A stretch of 10,883 nt of DNA from a bacterium (lineage in GTDB: Bacteria; Latescibacterota; UBA2968; UBA8231): assembly GCA_027593305.1 (NCBI GenBank), contig JAQCJA010000118.1, positions 1 through 10,883 on the forward strand, read 5' to 3'. The notes beneath the pieces were generated by a model. That model did not search any database and was not told where the DNA came from. It worked only from the letters and a program-made list of their open reading frames with translations. Shown here in pieces: positions 1 to 7,320 of the stretch; positions within the stretch are counted from its first letter, which is position 1; each line of letters opens with the position of its first letter. A program made the translations under genes and the position numbers.

Positions 1-1
1 T

Positions 2-1261
2 CGCATGGTTCTGCTGGATGACGAGCCCGGTGTTCTGAGTTTCACCCCCATGTGGCCGTCCCGTACAGCGTTCTTTCAGCCACTGCATCGACGCAAGACG
101 TTGATGGCAAACCTCGGGCGAGCCGACTACGCTGTGCAGCAGTATTACTGGCGCCATCCAGCATTACGTTTTCTTACAATGCCACAATGGGCCGACGTGG
201 CGCCGCAGAGGGCAGAGGCCAACTACGCTGCCGGTCTGCTGGGGCTTCGGTACCTCATCGTAGACCACTCCCGCTGTTCAGAGACTCAACTTCCCGTAGT
301 GGTCTCTGCGCTGCGCGAGCGGTATGATGCGCAGTTGGTCTACTCTGATTCGACGTCGACGCTGCTGCTGCGAAATCACCCTGTATGGCAACCGGATGAA
401 CTGCGTGTTGACGTAGGCAGGGCCCATGCCGATTTGCATCTTGCCTACGGTTGGTCGAACCGCGAGGTCCACGAAGGCAAGCGTGTTGCCTGGCTGATTC
501 GGCGGCTGGGGCAGATCGCCCTTCCTCCGGCCTCTGCTCATTCTTACACGCTGGCGCTGAGCATGCAGGTTGTAGCCCGAGGCAATGTGCAGATCGCCGT
601 TTCGGTGGGAGAGCAGGAGATTGGTGAGTTCCTTCTGTCGCCGGGAATCGCATCCGTGCGAGTGCCGATCCCGGAAGAGGTCTTGAGCCAGTCAGAGACC
701 AACGTCATCTCCCTCCGTCCGTCCGTGAAGACAGACCTGCCACACAGGACGGGCCTCACGGGCTCACGCCTTGGATTGCCGGTACCGATCGAGGTCCGCA
801 GCGGCGGTTTCTGGACCACGGGTTATGGCGTGGCCGAAATGAGTATCGGCGAACAGACATTGACCTGGTCAGACCGTGGGGTATTTGTCGCCATCATTGA
901 TCCAGCAAGCGGTAACGTGATCGGAACTGCGCACTACACGCCGGAAGATGGGTCCCTGCGACAACTCGAAGCGCTGCTGCAGCTGCTGCCCCCTGGGACG
1001 ATCGTCGCTCTCGCCGTACGTACCAATGGCCTCCTTCGCGGAGGGTTGATCGGCTCAGCTCTGCGGCGGCTGAACGCCAGCCCGGAGATGTCTCTTGGTG
1101 CGCTCGACGGTCTCGCCTTGATCGGGCGTATCAGTGACGGGGATGGTGTTGCTCCGCTGGTCAGCACGGGTGCTGCCGAGGCCGTTGTCGGTGAGGGTTG
1201 GCTGCCGGTTCAGGCCGATGCTGCTATCGGTTTGCTGGGATTTGACTGGATCGAGCAATGA
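2..1261 (+). CDS. C-terminal part of a large glycosyltransferase-like membrane protein ending in an ILEI/FAM3-like domain (5' partial)
   Basis: The frame is open to the left edge, so the ATG at position 5 is probably internal and the N-terminal (expected multi-pass membrane) part is outside the window. The visible 419 residues lack membrane segments and look extracytoplasmic. Counting from that ATG, residues about 1-125 resemble the soluble tail of large bacterial GT39/YfhO-like membrane glycosyltransferases (a 'FFQPLH' segment, then 'GLRYLIVDHSR'). Residues about 135-240 look like an all-beta jelly-roll module. Residues about 268-378 resemble the ILEI/FAM3 ('GG') domain: 'RGVFVAIIDPASGNVI', then 'LLPPGTIVALAVRTNG', then 'LDGLALIGR'. 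About 40 residues follow to a TGA stop. The gene converges on the prenyl synthase gene 40 bases away, and I see no clear terminator between them. The substrate is unknown. The ILEI call is by remembered family pattern, fairly confident; the glycosyltransferase assignment of the missing part is inference. Confidence 0.72.
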   Translation, partial: RMVLLDDEPGVLSFTPMWPSRTAFFQPLHRRKTLMANLGRADYAVQQYYWRHPALRFLTMPQWADVAPQRAEANYAAGLLGLRYLIVDHSRCSETQLPVVVSALRERYDAQLVYSDSTSTLLLRNHPVWQPDELRVDVGRAHADLHLAYGWSNREVHEGKRVAWLIRRLGQIALPPASAHSYTLALSMQVVARGNVQIAVSVGEQEIGEFLLSPGIASVRVPIPEEVLSQSETNVISLRPSVKTDLPHRTGLTGSRLGLPVPIEVRSGGFWTTGYGVAEMSIGEQTLTWSDRGVFVAIIDPASGNVIGTAHYTPEDGSLRQLEALLQLLPPGTIVALAVRTNGLLRGGLIGSALRRLNASPEMSLGALDGLALIGRISDGDGVAPLVSTGAAEAVVGEGWLPVQADAAIGLLGFDWIEQ

Positions 1262-1301
1262 GCGAGAGCCCATGCGATCCCGGTTCCTGCGGCAGAGCCC
1301 G

Positions 1302-2354
1302 CTAGAAGGCGCGGTGCACGAAGAAATCCAGCATCTCCCGCAGCAACTGGCGCTGGGGGGTCTCGGGGAGTACTTCCAGGAGACGCACAGCCTCCTCCCA
1401 GCGCCGGCGCGATTCCTGTTCGGCGTAGGCGATGGCACCATGCTCGTGGGCCAGAGAGATCACGCGCTCAATCTGTTCCTGCGTTGTGTCGTCGCGATGG
1501 GCATGCAGTACGTCGAGAATCTCTGTGCGTTGTGCCGTGGTACACTTGCGCAGCAGATCGATGATGATCAGGGTGCGCTTGCCCTCGGCGATGTCACCCC
1601 CGCGTTCTTTGCCGTAGGCCCCGGAAGTGATGCCGGGCGCGGTTACTGCATCACCCTCGGACGTCATCAGGTTGAGCAGATCATCACGGATCTGAAAGGC
1701 GATGGCCATGGCCTCGCCAAAGTCGCCGATGGCCTGCCTCGACTCGGCCGAAGCACCGGCAATGATGGCGCCCGCCGTACACGGTCCCCGACCGGTATAC
1801 CAACCCGTCTTCTTGCGCAACATCGTCATGAACTCATCTTCGCTCGGCACGATGTGCCCGCGAATCCAGCCAACGTCGTAGGCCTGTCCCTCAAAGGTCT
1901 CGCGCGAGCCGTTGATCATCTCTTTGATGAGAGATAACGTCGTTTCACAATCCAGGATCTGGCGATTTGCCGCCAGCACCTCGTAGACCTTTGCGTACAG
2001 CGCGTCGCCGACGTTGATGCTCAATGGCACACCGTGCAGTCTGTGGCTGCAGGGCTTGCCGCGGCGCATCTCGGAGTCGTCTTCAATGTCGTCATGAAGC
2101 AGGGCGAAGGACTGGAACATCTCGAAGGCCGCCGCGGTACGGACAGCCTTGCGAACGTCACCACCCATGGCAGCGCAGGAGAGCAGCACAAGAGCCGGTC
2201 GCGAGCGCTTGCCGCCCCGTTCGGGGTAGTCGCGCATCGGGCGATACATGAACTCCTCAGGCTCCTGCAAAGGCAGAAACGCAAAGAGCTCCTCCTCGAT
2301 CAGAGGGATATGGGTCTCAAGAAACACGCGCAATTCTGGAGAAACAGCCGACAT
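1302..2354 (-). CDS. Polyprenyl (isoprenyl) diphosphate synthase, probably short-chain GGPP-type
   Basis: A 350-residue all-trans isoprenyl diphosphate synthase, which condenses isopentenyl diphosphate with allylic diphosphates in the cytoplasm to make precursors for quinones, carotenoids or other isoprenoids. The substrate-binding 'GGKRSRPALVLL' lies at residues 47-58. The first aspartate motif is in 'LLHDDIEDDSEMRRGK' (D88, D89, D92). The second is 'QIRDDLLNL' (D224, D225, N228), with Asn where Asp is usual. 'GGDIAEGKRTL' follows at 252-262. About 10 extra residues separate the second motif from GGD compared with many bacterial homologues. Phe83, five residues before the first Asp, is the aromatic that limits chain length in archaeal-type GGPP synthases, so a C15-C20 product is favoured over a long quinone tail; this is inference. 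It starts at ATG 2354, 40 bases after atpC, with only a weak AAGG-like ribosome site, so readthrough from the atp operon is likely. It stops at TAG. The family is certain; the product length is not. Confidence 0.93.
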   Translation of the reverse strand: MSAVSPELRVFLETHIPLIEEELFAFLPLQEPEEFMYRPMRDYPERGGKRSRPALVLLSCAAMGGDVRKAVRTAAAFEMFQSFALLHDDIEDDSEMRRGKPCSHRLHGVPLSINVGDALYAKVYEVLAANRQILDCETTLSLIKEMINGSRETFEGQAYDVGWIRGHIVPSEDEFMTMLRKKTGWYTGRGPCTAGAIIAGASAESRQAIGDFGEAMAIAFQIRDDLLNLMTSEGDAVTAPGITSGAYGKERGGDIAEGKRTLIIIDLLRKCTTAQRTEILDVLHAHRDDTTQEQIERVISLAHEHGAIAYAEQESRRRWEEAVRLLEVLPETPQRQLLREMLDFFVHRAF

Positions 2355-2380
2355 TGCCGGAGCCTGAGGCCTTCGTCAGC

Positions 2381-2396
2381 AGCCCGGAGACGGGCT
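2381..2396 (-). other. Small GC-rich hairpin over the atpC stop codon
   Basis: AGCCCG and CGGGCT form a perfect 6-bp stem around a 4-base loop, overlapping the atpC TAG codon and the start of the 40-base gap before the prenyl synthase gene. No U-tract follows on the transcript, so it is not a standard intrinsic terminator. It might stabilise the 3' end of a processed atp message or weaken readthrough, or it may be chance. Confidence 0.3.
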
Positions 2397-2796
2397 ACGC
2401 GCCGCCCGTTGCCACTTTCAGACGATTGACAGCACGCATGAGTGCCGCTTGGGCACGAGTCCGGTCGGCGCTCTGGTCGGCCAGGCGTTTGCGGGCGCGA
2501 TCGAGCGAGGCCCGCGCACGATCCACGTCGATATCACTGTTGAATTCGGCAGTTTCAGCCAGGATCGTGACACCTTCACTGGAGACCTCAACAAAGCCGC
2601 CGCTCGTCGCCAGGTGTCGCCGAGCACCATCACCTGCGAAGCTGAGCTCGCCAGTCGTCAACGAGGCCACCATGGCTGCGTGACGTGCCAGGACACCGAA
2701 AGACCCTTCCGAGCCGGGGGCTCTCAGGCTGACGACATCTCCCGAGTACAGTACCTGGGCGGGTGTGACAATCCGCAGTTGGAAACTCTCTGGCAT
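2395..2796 (-). CDS. atpC: ATP synthase epsilon subunit
   Basis: A 133-residue epsilon subunit of the F1 central stalk, which couples rotation and restrains ATP hydrolysis. The start is taken at the ATG at 2796, giving the family N-terminus 'MPESFQLRIVTP'; longer readings into atpD are out of character. Residues about 1-85 form the expected beta-sandwich ('LRAPGSEGSFGVLARHA' at 24-40, 'GGFVEV' at 66-71). Residues about 88-130 form the two-helix C-terminal hairpin. 'IDVDRA' at residues 89-94 fits the I(L)DxxRA ATP-binding motif described in Bacillus-type epsilon, followed by Arg121 and Arg125 in the last helix. The length is close to E. coli epsilon. The start lies 4 bases after the atpD stop, so translation is probably coupled. 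It ends in TAG and is the last ATP synthase gene of the operon. Confidence 0.95.
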   Translation of the reverse strand: MPESFQLRIVTPAQVLYSGDVVSLRAPGSEGSFGVLARHAAMVASLTTGELSFAGDGARRHLATSGGFVEVSSEGVTILAETAEFNSDIDVDRARASLDRARKRLADQSADRTRAQAALMRAVNRLKVATGGA

Positions 2797-2800
2797 GACC

Positions 2801-4201
2801 CTACAGCGTCCCGGCCTTCTCGAGGGCCTCGTCGATGGTCCCCACCATGCTGAAGGCCTGCTCGGGGACATCGTCGTGCTTGCCGGCAACGATCTCTCCG
2901 AAGCCGCGCACGGTGTCTTCCACCTTCACGTATTTGCCATCCATGCCGGTGAACACCTGAGCGACCGTGAAGGGCTGGGTCAGGAAGAACTGAATCTTGC
3001 GGGCCCGTGACACGACCAGCTTATCCTCGTCCGAAAGCTCGTCGATTCCAAGGATGGCGATGATCTCGCGCAGATCGCGGTAGCGCTGCAACACCTCCTG
3101 CACACGCTGGGTCACGTTGTAGTGCTCCTCGCCGACAACGCGCGGATCCAGAATGCGGGAACTTGATGCCAGTGGATCAACGGCAGGATAGAGCCCCTGA
3201 TCAGCCAGGGAGCGCTCGAGCACGATCCGGCCGTCAAGGTGGGCAAAGGCAGACACAACGCCCGGATCCGTGTAGTCATCAGCGGGCACGTAGATCGCCT
3301 GCACTGAGGTGATGGAGCCGCTCTTTGTAGAGGTAATGCGCTCCTGCATGGCACCCATTTCCGTGGCCAGAGTCGGCTGGTAACCGACGGCCGACGGCAT
3401 ACGTCCGAGCAGGGCCGAGACCTCGGCACCGGCAAGGATGAAACGGAAGATATTATCGACGAAGAAGAGGACATCCTGGCCGCTTTCATCGCGGAAGTGC
3501 TCCGCGATGGTCAGTCCCGTGAGAGCGATCCGCTGGCGGGCTCCCGGGGGCTCATTCATCTGCCCAAAGACCATGGCGGTCTTGTCGATGACGCCCGACT
3601 CCTCCAGTTCACCCAGGAGATCGTTGCCTTCGCGCGTGCGCTCGCCGACGCCGGCAAACACCGAATAGCCACCGTGTCCAGAGGCCACATTGTTGATCAA
3701 CTCCGTGAGGATCACCGTCTTGCCCACGCCGGCGCCGCCGAAGAGTCCCAGCTTGCCGCCACGGGAGAACGGGCAGACCAGATCCATCACTTTGATGCCG
3801 GTTTCCAGCATCTGGTCGGAGGTGACCTGATCCTGATGTGACGGCGGCGACCGATGCAGAGGCCGGCGTGGTGTATCGGCTGGCAATGGACCTTTGCCGT
3901 CCGCCGGTTCACCGATCACGTTGAACAGGCGTCCCAGAGCATTCTCACCGACGGGGACCATGATCGGGGATCCCGTATCTACGACGCGGGCGCCCCGCGC
4001 CAGACCATCTGTGGAGTCCATGGCCACGCAGCGGACCAGGCTTTCACCAAGGTGCTGTTGTACTTCCAGAACCAGGCGACCCTTGATCGGACTGTCCTCG
4101 GGATTGACCTCCAGCGCATTGTTGATCGGCGGCAGTTCACCACCGGAGAAGTCTACGTCAATGACGACGCCGATGATCTCTTTTACTGTTCCTTCTTTCA
4201 T
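2801..4201 (-). CDS. atpD: ATP synthase beta subunit (catalytic)
   Basis: A 466-residue catalytic beta subunit of F1, which synthesises or hydrolyses ATP at three sites of the alpha3beta3 ring. The P-loop GGAGVGKT is at residues 155-162, the catalytic glutamate is E187 in 'GVGERTREGND', the Walker B Asp is D249 in 'LFFVDN', and the nucleotide-site Tyr is Y338 in 'GLYPAVDP'. 'DELSDED' at 387-393 is the conserved DELSEED lever with one conservative change. Residues 311-335 are unusual: the common [20 protein letters not shown] is here 'TDPGVVSAFAHLDGRIVLER', in the loop and helix that face gamma. The 'LVCPFSRGGK' segment (141-150) is also less common than 'LLAPYAKGGK'. All catalytic residues are present, so it should be active. 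The ATG at 4201 is preceded by a GAGG ribosome site about 7 bases upstream. It follows atpG by 41 bases and precedes atpC by 4. Confidence 0.98.
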   Translation of the reverse strand: MKEGTVKEIIGVVIDVDFSGGELPPINNALEVNPEDSPIKGRLVLEVQQHLGESLVRCVAMDSTDGLARGARVVDTGSPIMVPVGENALGRLFNVIGEPADGKGPLPADTPRRPLHRSPPSHQDQVTSDQMLETGIKVMDLVCPFSRGGKLGLFGGAGVGKTVILTELINNVASGHGGYSVFAGVGERTREGNDLLGELEESGVIDKTAMVFGQMNEPPGARQRIALTGLTIAEHFRDESGQDVLFFVDNIFRFILAGAEVSALLGRMPSAVGYQPTLATEMGAMQERITSTKSGSITSVQAIYVPADDYTDPGVVSAFAHLDGRIVLERSLADQGLYPAVDPLASSSRILDPRVVGEEHYNVTQRVQEVLQRYRDLREIIAILGIDELSDEDKLVVSRARKIQFFLTQPFTVAQVFTGMDGKYVKVEDTVRGFGEIVAGKHDDVPEQAFSMVGTIDEALEKAGTL

Positions 4202-4242
4202 CCATCTACCTCAGGCAGTATGAGCGTACGGGGCCAGTGCGC

Positions 4243-5106
4243 TTAGTGCGCCACGGCCTCGGCGCCGCCAATGATATCCATCAGTTCCAGCGTAATGGAG
4301 CTCTGACGCTCCTTGTTCATCTCGCGGGTGAGTTCGTCGATCAGATCACCGGCGTTCTTCGTGGCGTTGTCCATGGACGTCATCTGCGCGGCAAAGAAGC
4401 CCGCATTTGTCGCCAGCAACGCGCTCCACACCTGAAAATTCACATGGCGCGGCACCAGGGCTTCGAGCAACTGCTCAGGATTCGGCTCGAAGATGTAGTC
4501 TTCAACTGCTTGTCCCCCACCCTCGGGTACATCCGCCACGATTGGTAGCAGTTGCTGCACGACGGGGATCTGGTTGGCCACCGAACGGAACTCGGAGAAG
4601 ACCAGCAGTACGCGATCAACCCGGCCCTCGACGAAATCAACCGTCACCTGTTGGGCGATGGTTGCAGCATGCGCGAAGCTCAGGTTGTGGTAGACATCCG
4701 CGTGGTGATGGGCCGCATCAAAGCCGCGATTGCGCAGAAAATCCCGCCCCTTCCGGCCAACGGTGGTCAGCTCGATGTCGACGTTCTTGTGGTCCTCGAG
4801 CTCGAGGCGGGCGCGGCGGCCGATATTGCCATTGAAGCCTCCGCAGAGACCGCGATCAGCAGTTACCACGACCACGGCGAGCCGTTTGACCGGGCGCTGC
4901 TGGAACAACGGATGTGAATCGGAATCAATACTGCCCTGCAGTCGCCTGAGCATCAGATCCAACTGTTCGGCGTAGGGGCGAGCCGACTCGATCGCCTCCT
5001 GGGCGCGACGCATCTTGGCGGCTGCGACCATGTACATGGCATTCGTGACACGTTGGATGTTCGTGATCGACGCGACACGCGTGCGCAGTTGTTTGAGGGT
5101 TGCCAC
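4243..5106 (-). CDS. atpG: ATP synthase gamma subunit
   Basis: A 287-residue gamma subunit, the rotating central shaft of F1. The N-terminal coiled-coil helix 'MATLKQLRTRVASITNIQ' with 'TNAMYMVAAAKMRRAQ' (residues 21-36) is typical. The middle domain carries 'TADRGLCGGFNGNI' (82-95). The C-terminal helix has 'MTSMDNATKNAGDLID' followed by 'NKERQSSITLELMDIIGGAEA', matching the family signature and keeping the Arg-Gln pair that meets the beta catch loop. The start codon is GTG at 5106, chosen because it gives the exact family N-terminus; an AGGGA ribosome site lies about 9 bases upstream. It begins 12 bases after the atpA stop and ends in TAA, the usual order. Length is normal. Confidence 0.97.
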   Translation of the reverse strand: MATLKQLRTRVASITNIQRVTNAMYMVAAAKMRRAQEAIESARPYAEQLDLMLRRLQGSIDSDSHPLFQQRPVKRLAVVVVTADRGLCGGFNGNIGRRARLELEDHKNVDIELTTVGRKGRDFLRNRGFDAAHHHADVYHNLSFAHAATIAQQVTVDFVEGRVDRVLLVFSEFRSVANQIPVVQQLLPIVADVPEGGGQAVEDYIFEPNPEQLLEALVPRHVNFQVWSALLATNAGFFAAQMTSMDNATKNAGDLIDELTREMNKERQSSITLELMDIIGGAEAVAH

Positions 5107-5118
5107 AGATGCTCGTCC

Positions 5119-6645
5119 CTAGTCCACTGACGGCCGGAAGGTGCTCTTGAAGGTCTCGATCGACGTCTTCAACTGGGCCTTGGACGCATCGTTCAGATCA
5201 CGCGTGTCACGAATCGTAGCCATCAACTCACCCTGACGATCGCGCATGTAATCGAGCAATTCCGCCTCGAAACGGCGAATATCCGCCGTACGCAGATCGA
5301 GGACATAGTTGATCGTCGCCAGGGCAACGGTTTCTTCTTCCAGAGTCAGCGGTGAATACTGGCCCTGCTTCAGCACCTCCATCAGTTTCTCGCCCCGATT
5401 GAGCAGATCACGCGTCGTCTGGTCGAGATCAGAAGTACCGAACTGAGCAAAAGCCTTGACTTCGTTATAACGCGAGATGTCTCCCTTGATCGACCTGGCG
5501 ACACCCTTCATGGCTTTTGTCTGTGCTGCGGAACCAACGCGGGAGACCGAGGCACCCACGTCCATGGCAGGCCGGTTGCCGGAGTAGAACAGTTCCGGCT
5601 TGAGCAGGATCTGTCCGTCCGTGATGGAGATGACGTTTGTCGGCACGAAGGTCGAGACGTCACCTTCGAGAATTTCGATGATCGGCAGAGCCGTCAGCGA
5701 ACCGGCACCATGGGCGTCACTCATCTTGGCGGCGCGCTCGAGCAGGCGGGAGTGCAGATAGAAGACGTCCCCCGGATAAGCTTCACGTCCCGGGGGCCGC
5801 CGCAGGACGAGGGACATCTCACGGTAAGCCCAGGCCTGCTTCGTCAGATCGTCATAAATGATGAGGGCGTGCTTGCCGCTGTCGCGGAAGTACTCGCCCA
5901 TGGAGCAGCCGGCGTAGGGTGCGATGAACTGCAACGGCGCCGGGTCAGAGGCGGTCGCTGAAACCACGATGGTATATTCCATGGCGCCGTGGGCCTCGAG
6001 TTCGGCCACTACCTTGGCCACCGTCGAGGCCTTCTGACCAATGGCGACATAGATACACATCATGTCGCCGCCTTTCTGATTGATAATCGTGTCGACGGCG
6101 ATGGCGGTCTTGCCCGTCTGCCGATCACCGATGATCAACTCGCGCTGTCCGCGGCCGATGGGCACGGTGGCGTCAATGATCTTGATCCCCGTCTGCACGG
6201 GCTCGTGCACGGATTGACGGTCGATGACACCGGGCGCCTTGCGCTCCACAGGAAGTGTCTGTGTGGTCGAGATCTCGCCTTTGCCGTCGATGGGCATACC
6301 GAGAGGATTCACGACCCGGCCAAGAAGTGCCTCGCCAACCGGGACCTCAACGATACGCCCGGTGCGCTTCACGGTATCCCCCTCGTGGATGAGGGTAACA
6401 TCGCCGAAGAGCACGCAGCCGACGTTGTCGGACTCGAGATTGAGAGCCATTCCCATGACACCATGAGGGAACTCAACCAATTCGGTAGCCCGCACATTCC
6501 CCAGGCCGTGAACACGGGCGATACCGTCACCTACATAGAGGACGGTGCCACTCTCATAGACGTCGATCTCCTTTTCGAACCCAAGCAGTTGCTGCTTGAG
6601 AATCCGGGAGATCTCGTCGGGTTGAACGATGGCGTCGGCGGGCAT
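5119..6645 (-). CDS. atpA: ATP synthase alpha subunit
   Basis: A 508-residue alpha subunit, the non-catalytic nucleotide-binding partner of beta in the F1 ring. The P-loop GDRQTGKT is at residues 173-180, the Walker B-like 'ALIIYDDL' at 260-267, and the arginine finger that completes the beta catalytic site is R369 in 'SVSRVGSAAQ'. 'FVPTNVISITDGQI' at 333-346 is also diagnostic. The start is placed at ATG 6645 ('MPADAIVQPDEISRILKQQL'), because it gives the family N-terminal helix and a length close to E. coli (513). The frame stays open 26 codons further upstream, but that stretch is polar and unlike the family. A GAGGA ribosome-site candidate lies 13 bases upstream, rather far. The gap to atpH is 87 bases, unusually wide for this operon; atpG starts 12 bases after the TAG stop. 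Confidence 0.98.
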   Translation of the reverse strand: MPADAIVQPDEISRILKQQLLGFEKEIDVYESGTVLYVGDGIARVHGLGNVRATELVEFPHGVMGMALNLESDNVGCVLFGDVTLIHEGDTVKRTGRIVEVPVGEALLGRVVNPLGMPIDGKGEISTTQTLPVERKAPGVIDRQSVHEPVQTGIKIIDATVPIGRGQRELIIGDRQTGKTAIAVDTIINQKGGDMMCIYVAIGQKASTVAKVVAELEAHGAMEYTIVVSATASDPAPLQFIAPYAGCSMGEYFRDSGKHALIIYDDLTKQAWAYREMSLVLRRPPGREAYPGDVFYLHSRLLERAAKMSDAHGAGSLTALPIIEILEGDVSTFVPTNVISITDGQILLKPELFYSGNRPAMDVGASVSRVGSAAQTKAMKGVARSIKGDISRYNEVKAFAQFGTSDLDQTTRDLLNRGEKLMEVLKQGQYSPLTLEEETVALATINYVLDLRTADIRRFEAELLDYMRDRQGELMATIRDTRDLNDASKAQLKTSIETFKSTFRPSVD

Positions 6646-6680
6646 GTCGGTCTCGTCTTCCTCAGGTTTTCTTAGCGGTC

Positions 6681-6719
6681 GGCCGTCAGGCCTCTGCGTC
6701 GCGCCACGACTCCCGGCGC
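6681..6719 (-). other. Inverted repeats in the 87-base atpH-atpA gap
   Basis: The gap at 6646-6732 holds two short inverted repeats: GGCC at 6681-6684 pairing with 6689-6692 (4-base loop), and GCGCC at 6701-6705 pairing with GGCGC at 6715-6719 (9-base loop). Both lie upstream of the atpA ribosome site. Short stems like these arise easily in GC-rich DNA. If real they could be an mRNA processing or attenuation site that sets the different dose of alpha versus delta. No promoter is evident. Confidence 0.25.
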
Positions 6720-6732
6720 ACAATTGCTGAAT

Positions 6733-7293
6733 TCAGGATGCGGGTATTGCGCCGGCGAGCCGGCGGTGCAGCCGTGCCAGTTGTGTCTCAACGCTGCCGT
6801 CGAAGACAGTATCTCCAATGCGGGCAATGATGCCACCGCGCAGGCCGGCGTCCACGTGGACCTCTACGTGGACACGACTTCCCGTGTGTGCGGACAAGCG
6901 CTCCTGGAGACGCTTGATCTGCTCCGCCGACAGCTCGACAGCACTGCGAACTTCAGCAGTGGCAATGCCGGCGCGCTCATCAAGTACTTTGAGCGCCGTA
7001 TCGATGATAAAGTCGAGAAGGTGCGCACGGCGACGCTGCGCCACCATCTGCAGGAAATTGAGCGTCAGACGGTTGACCTTGCCATCGAAGATTGCCACCA
7101 GGGCAGAAGCGACGGTAGCGCCATCGACCAGCCGATTGCGGAGAAACTCCTGCAGATCCTGCGATCCTGCGAGAGTTGTCCGCAGACCCGCCAGGTCGCC
7201 AGCGACCGCGTCGGCAACATCGGTCTCTGCCGCAGCATCCAACAGCGTAACGGCGTAGCGCCTCACGACCTCTGGTGCTGTGTTTGATGCCAT
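6733..7293 (-). CDS. atpH: ATP synthase delta subunit (OSCP)
   Basis: A 186-residue delta/OSCP subunit, part of the peripheral stalk that ties the top of F1 to the b subunits and resists rotation. The N-terminal helical domain covers residues about 1-105 ('VVRRYAVTLLDAA', 'RLTLNFLQMVAQRRR'). The C-terminal segment has the family signature 'GLRGGIIARIGDTVFDGSV', followed by the last amphipathic helix 'LARLHRRL'. Length and order are normal for bacteria. It starts at ATG 7293, 27 bases after the atpF stop. The only ribosome-site candidate, CGGAG, is weak and distant, so it may depend partly on coupling to atpF. It ends in TGA. Confidence 0.95.
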   Translation of the reverse strand: MASNTAPEVVRRYAVTLLDAAAETDVADAVAGDLAGLRTTLAGSQDLQEFLRNRLVDGATVASALVAIFDGKVNRLTLNFLQMVAQRRRAHLLDFIIDTALKVLDERAGIATAEVRSAVELSAEQIKRLQERLSAHTGSRVHVEVHVDAGLRGGIIARIGDTVFDGSVETQLARLHRRLAGAIPAS

Positions 7294-7320
7294 GACTGAA
7301 CCGTGCGGCTCCGTTGCGAT

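Noticed and set aside
1262..1301. Possible bidirectional terminator between the convergent genes
   Set aside because: I could not find a stem of useful length followed by a T-run on either strand in these 40 bases.
1134..1937. 267-codon plus-strand frame across the end of the left gene and the prenyl synthase
   Set aside because: It overlaps two well-supported genes in other frames and its sequence is low in family character; treated as a shadow.
4794..4807. Perfect 14-base palindrome CCTCGAGCTCGAGG inside atpG
   Set aside because: It encodes an alternating Leu-Glu-Leu-Glu stretch of gamma; repeated CTC/GAG codons produce it without any need for a binding site.
5989..6675. Long open frame on the plus strand opposite atpA (228 codons)
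   Set aside because: It is antisense to a highly conserved gene in a GC-rich genome, resembles no family, and has no ribosome site of note.
6850..6861. 12-base palindrome GTCCACGTGGAC with a nearby repeat of ACGTGGAC in atpH
   Set aside because: It lies in the coding run 'VHVEVHVDAG' of the delta subunit; repeated Val-His/Val-Glu codons explain both the palindrome and the repeat.
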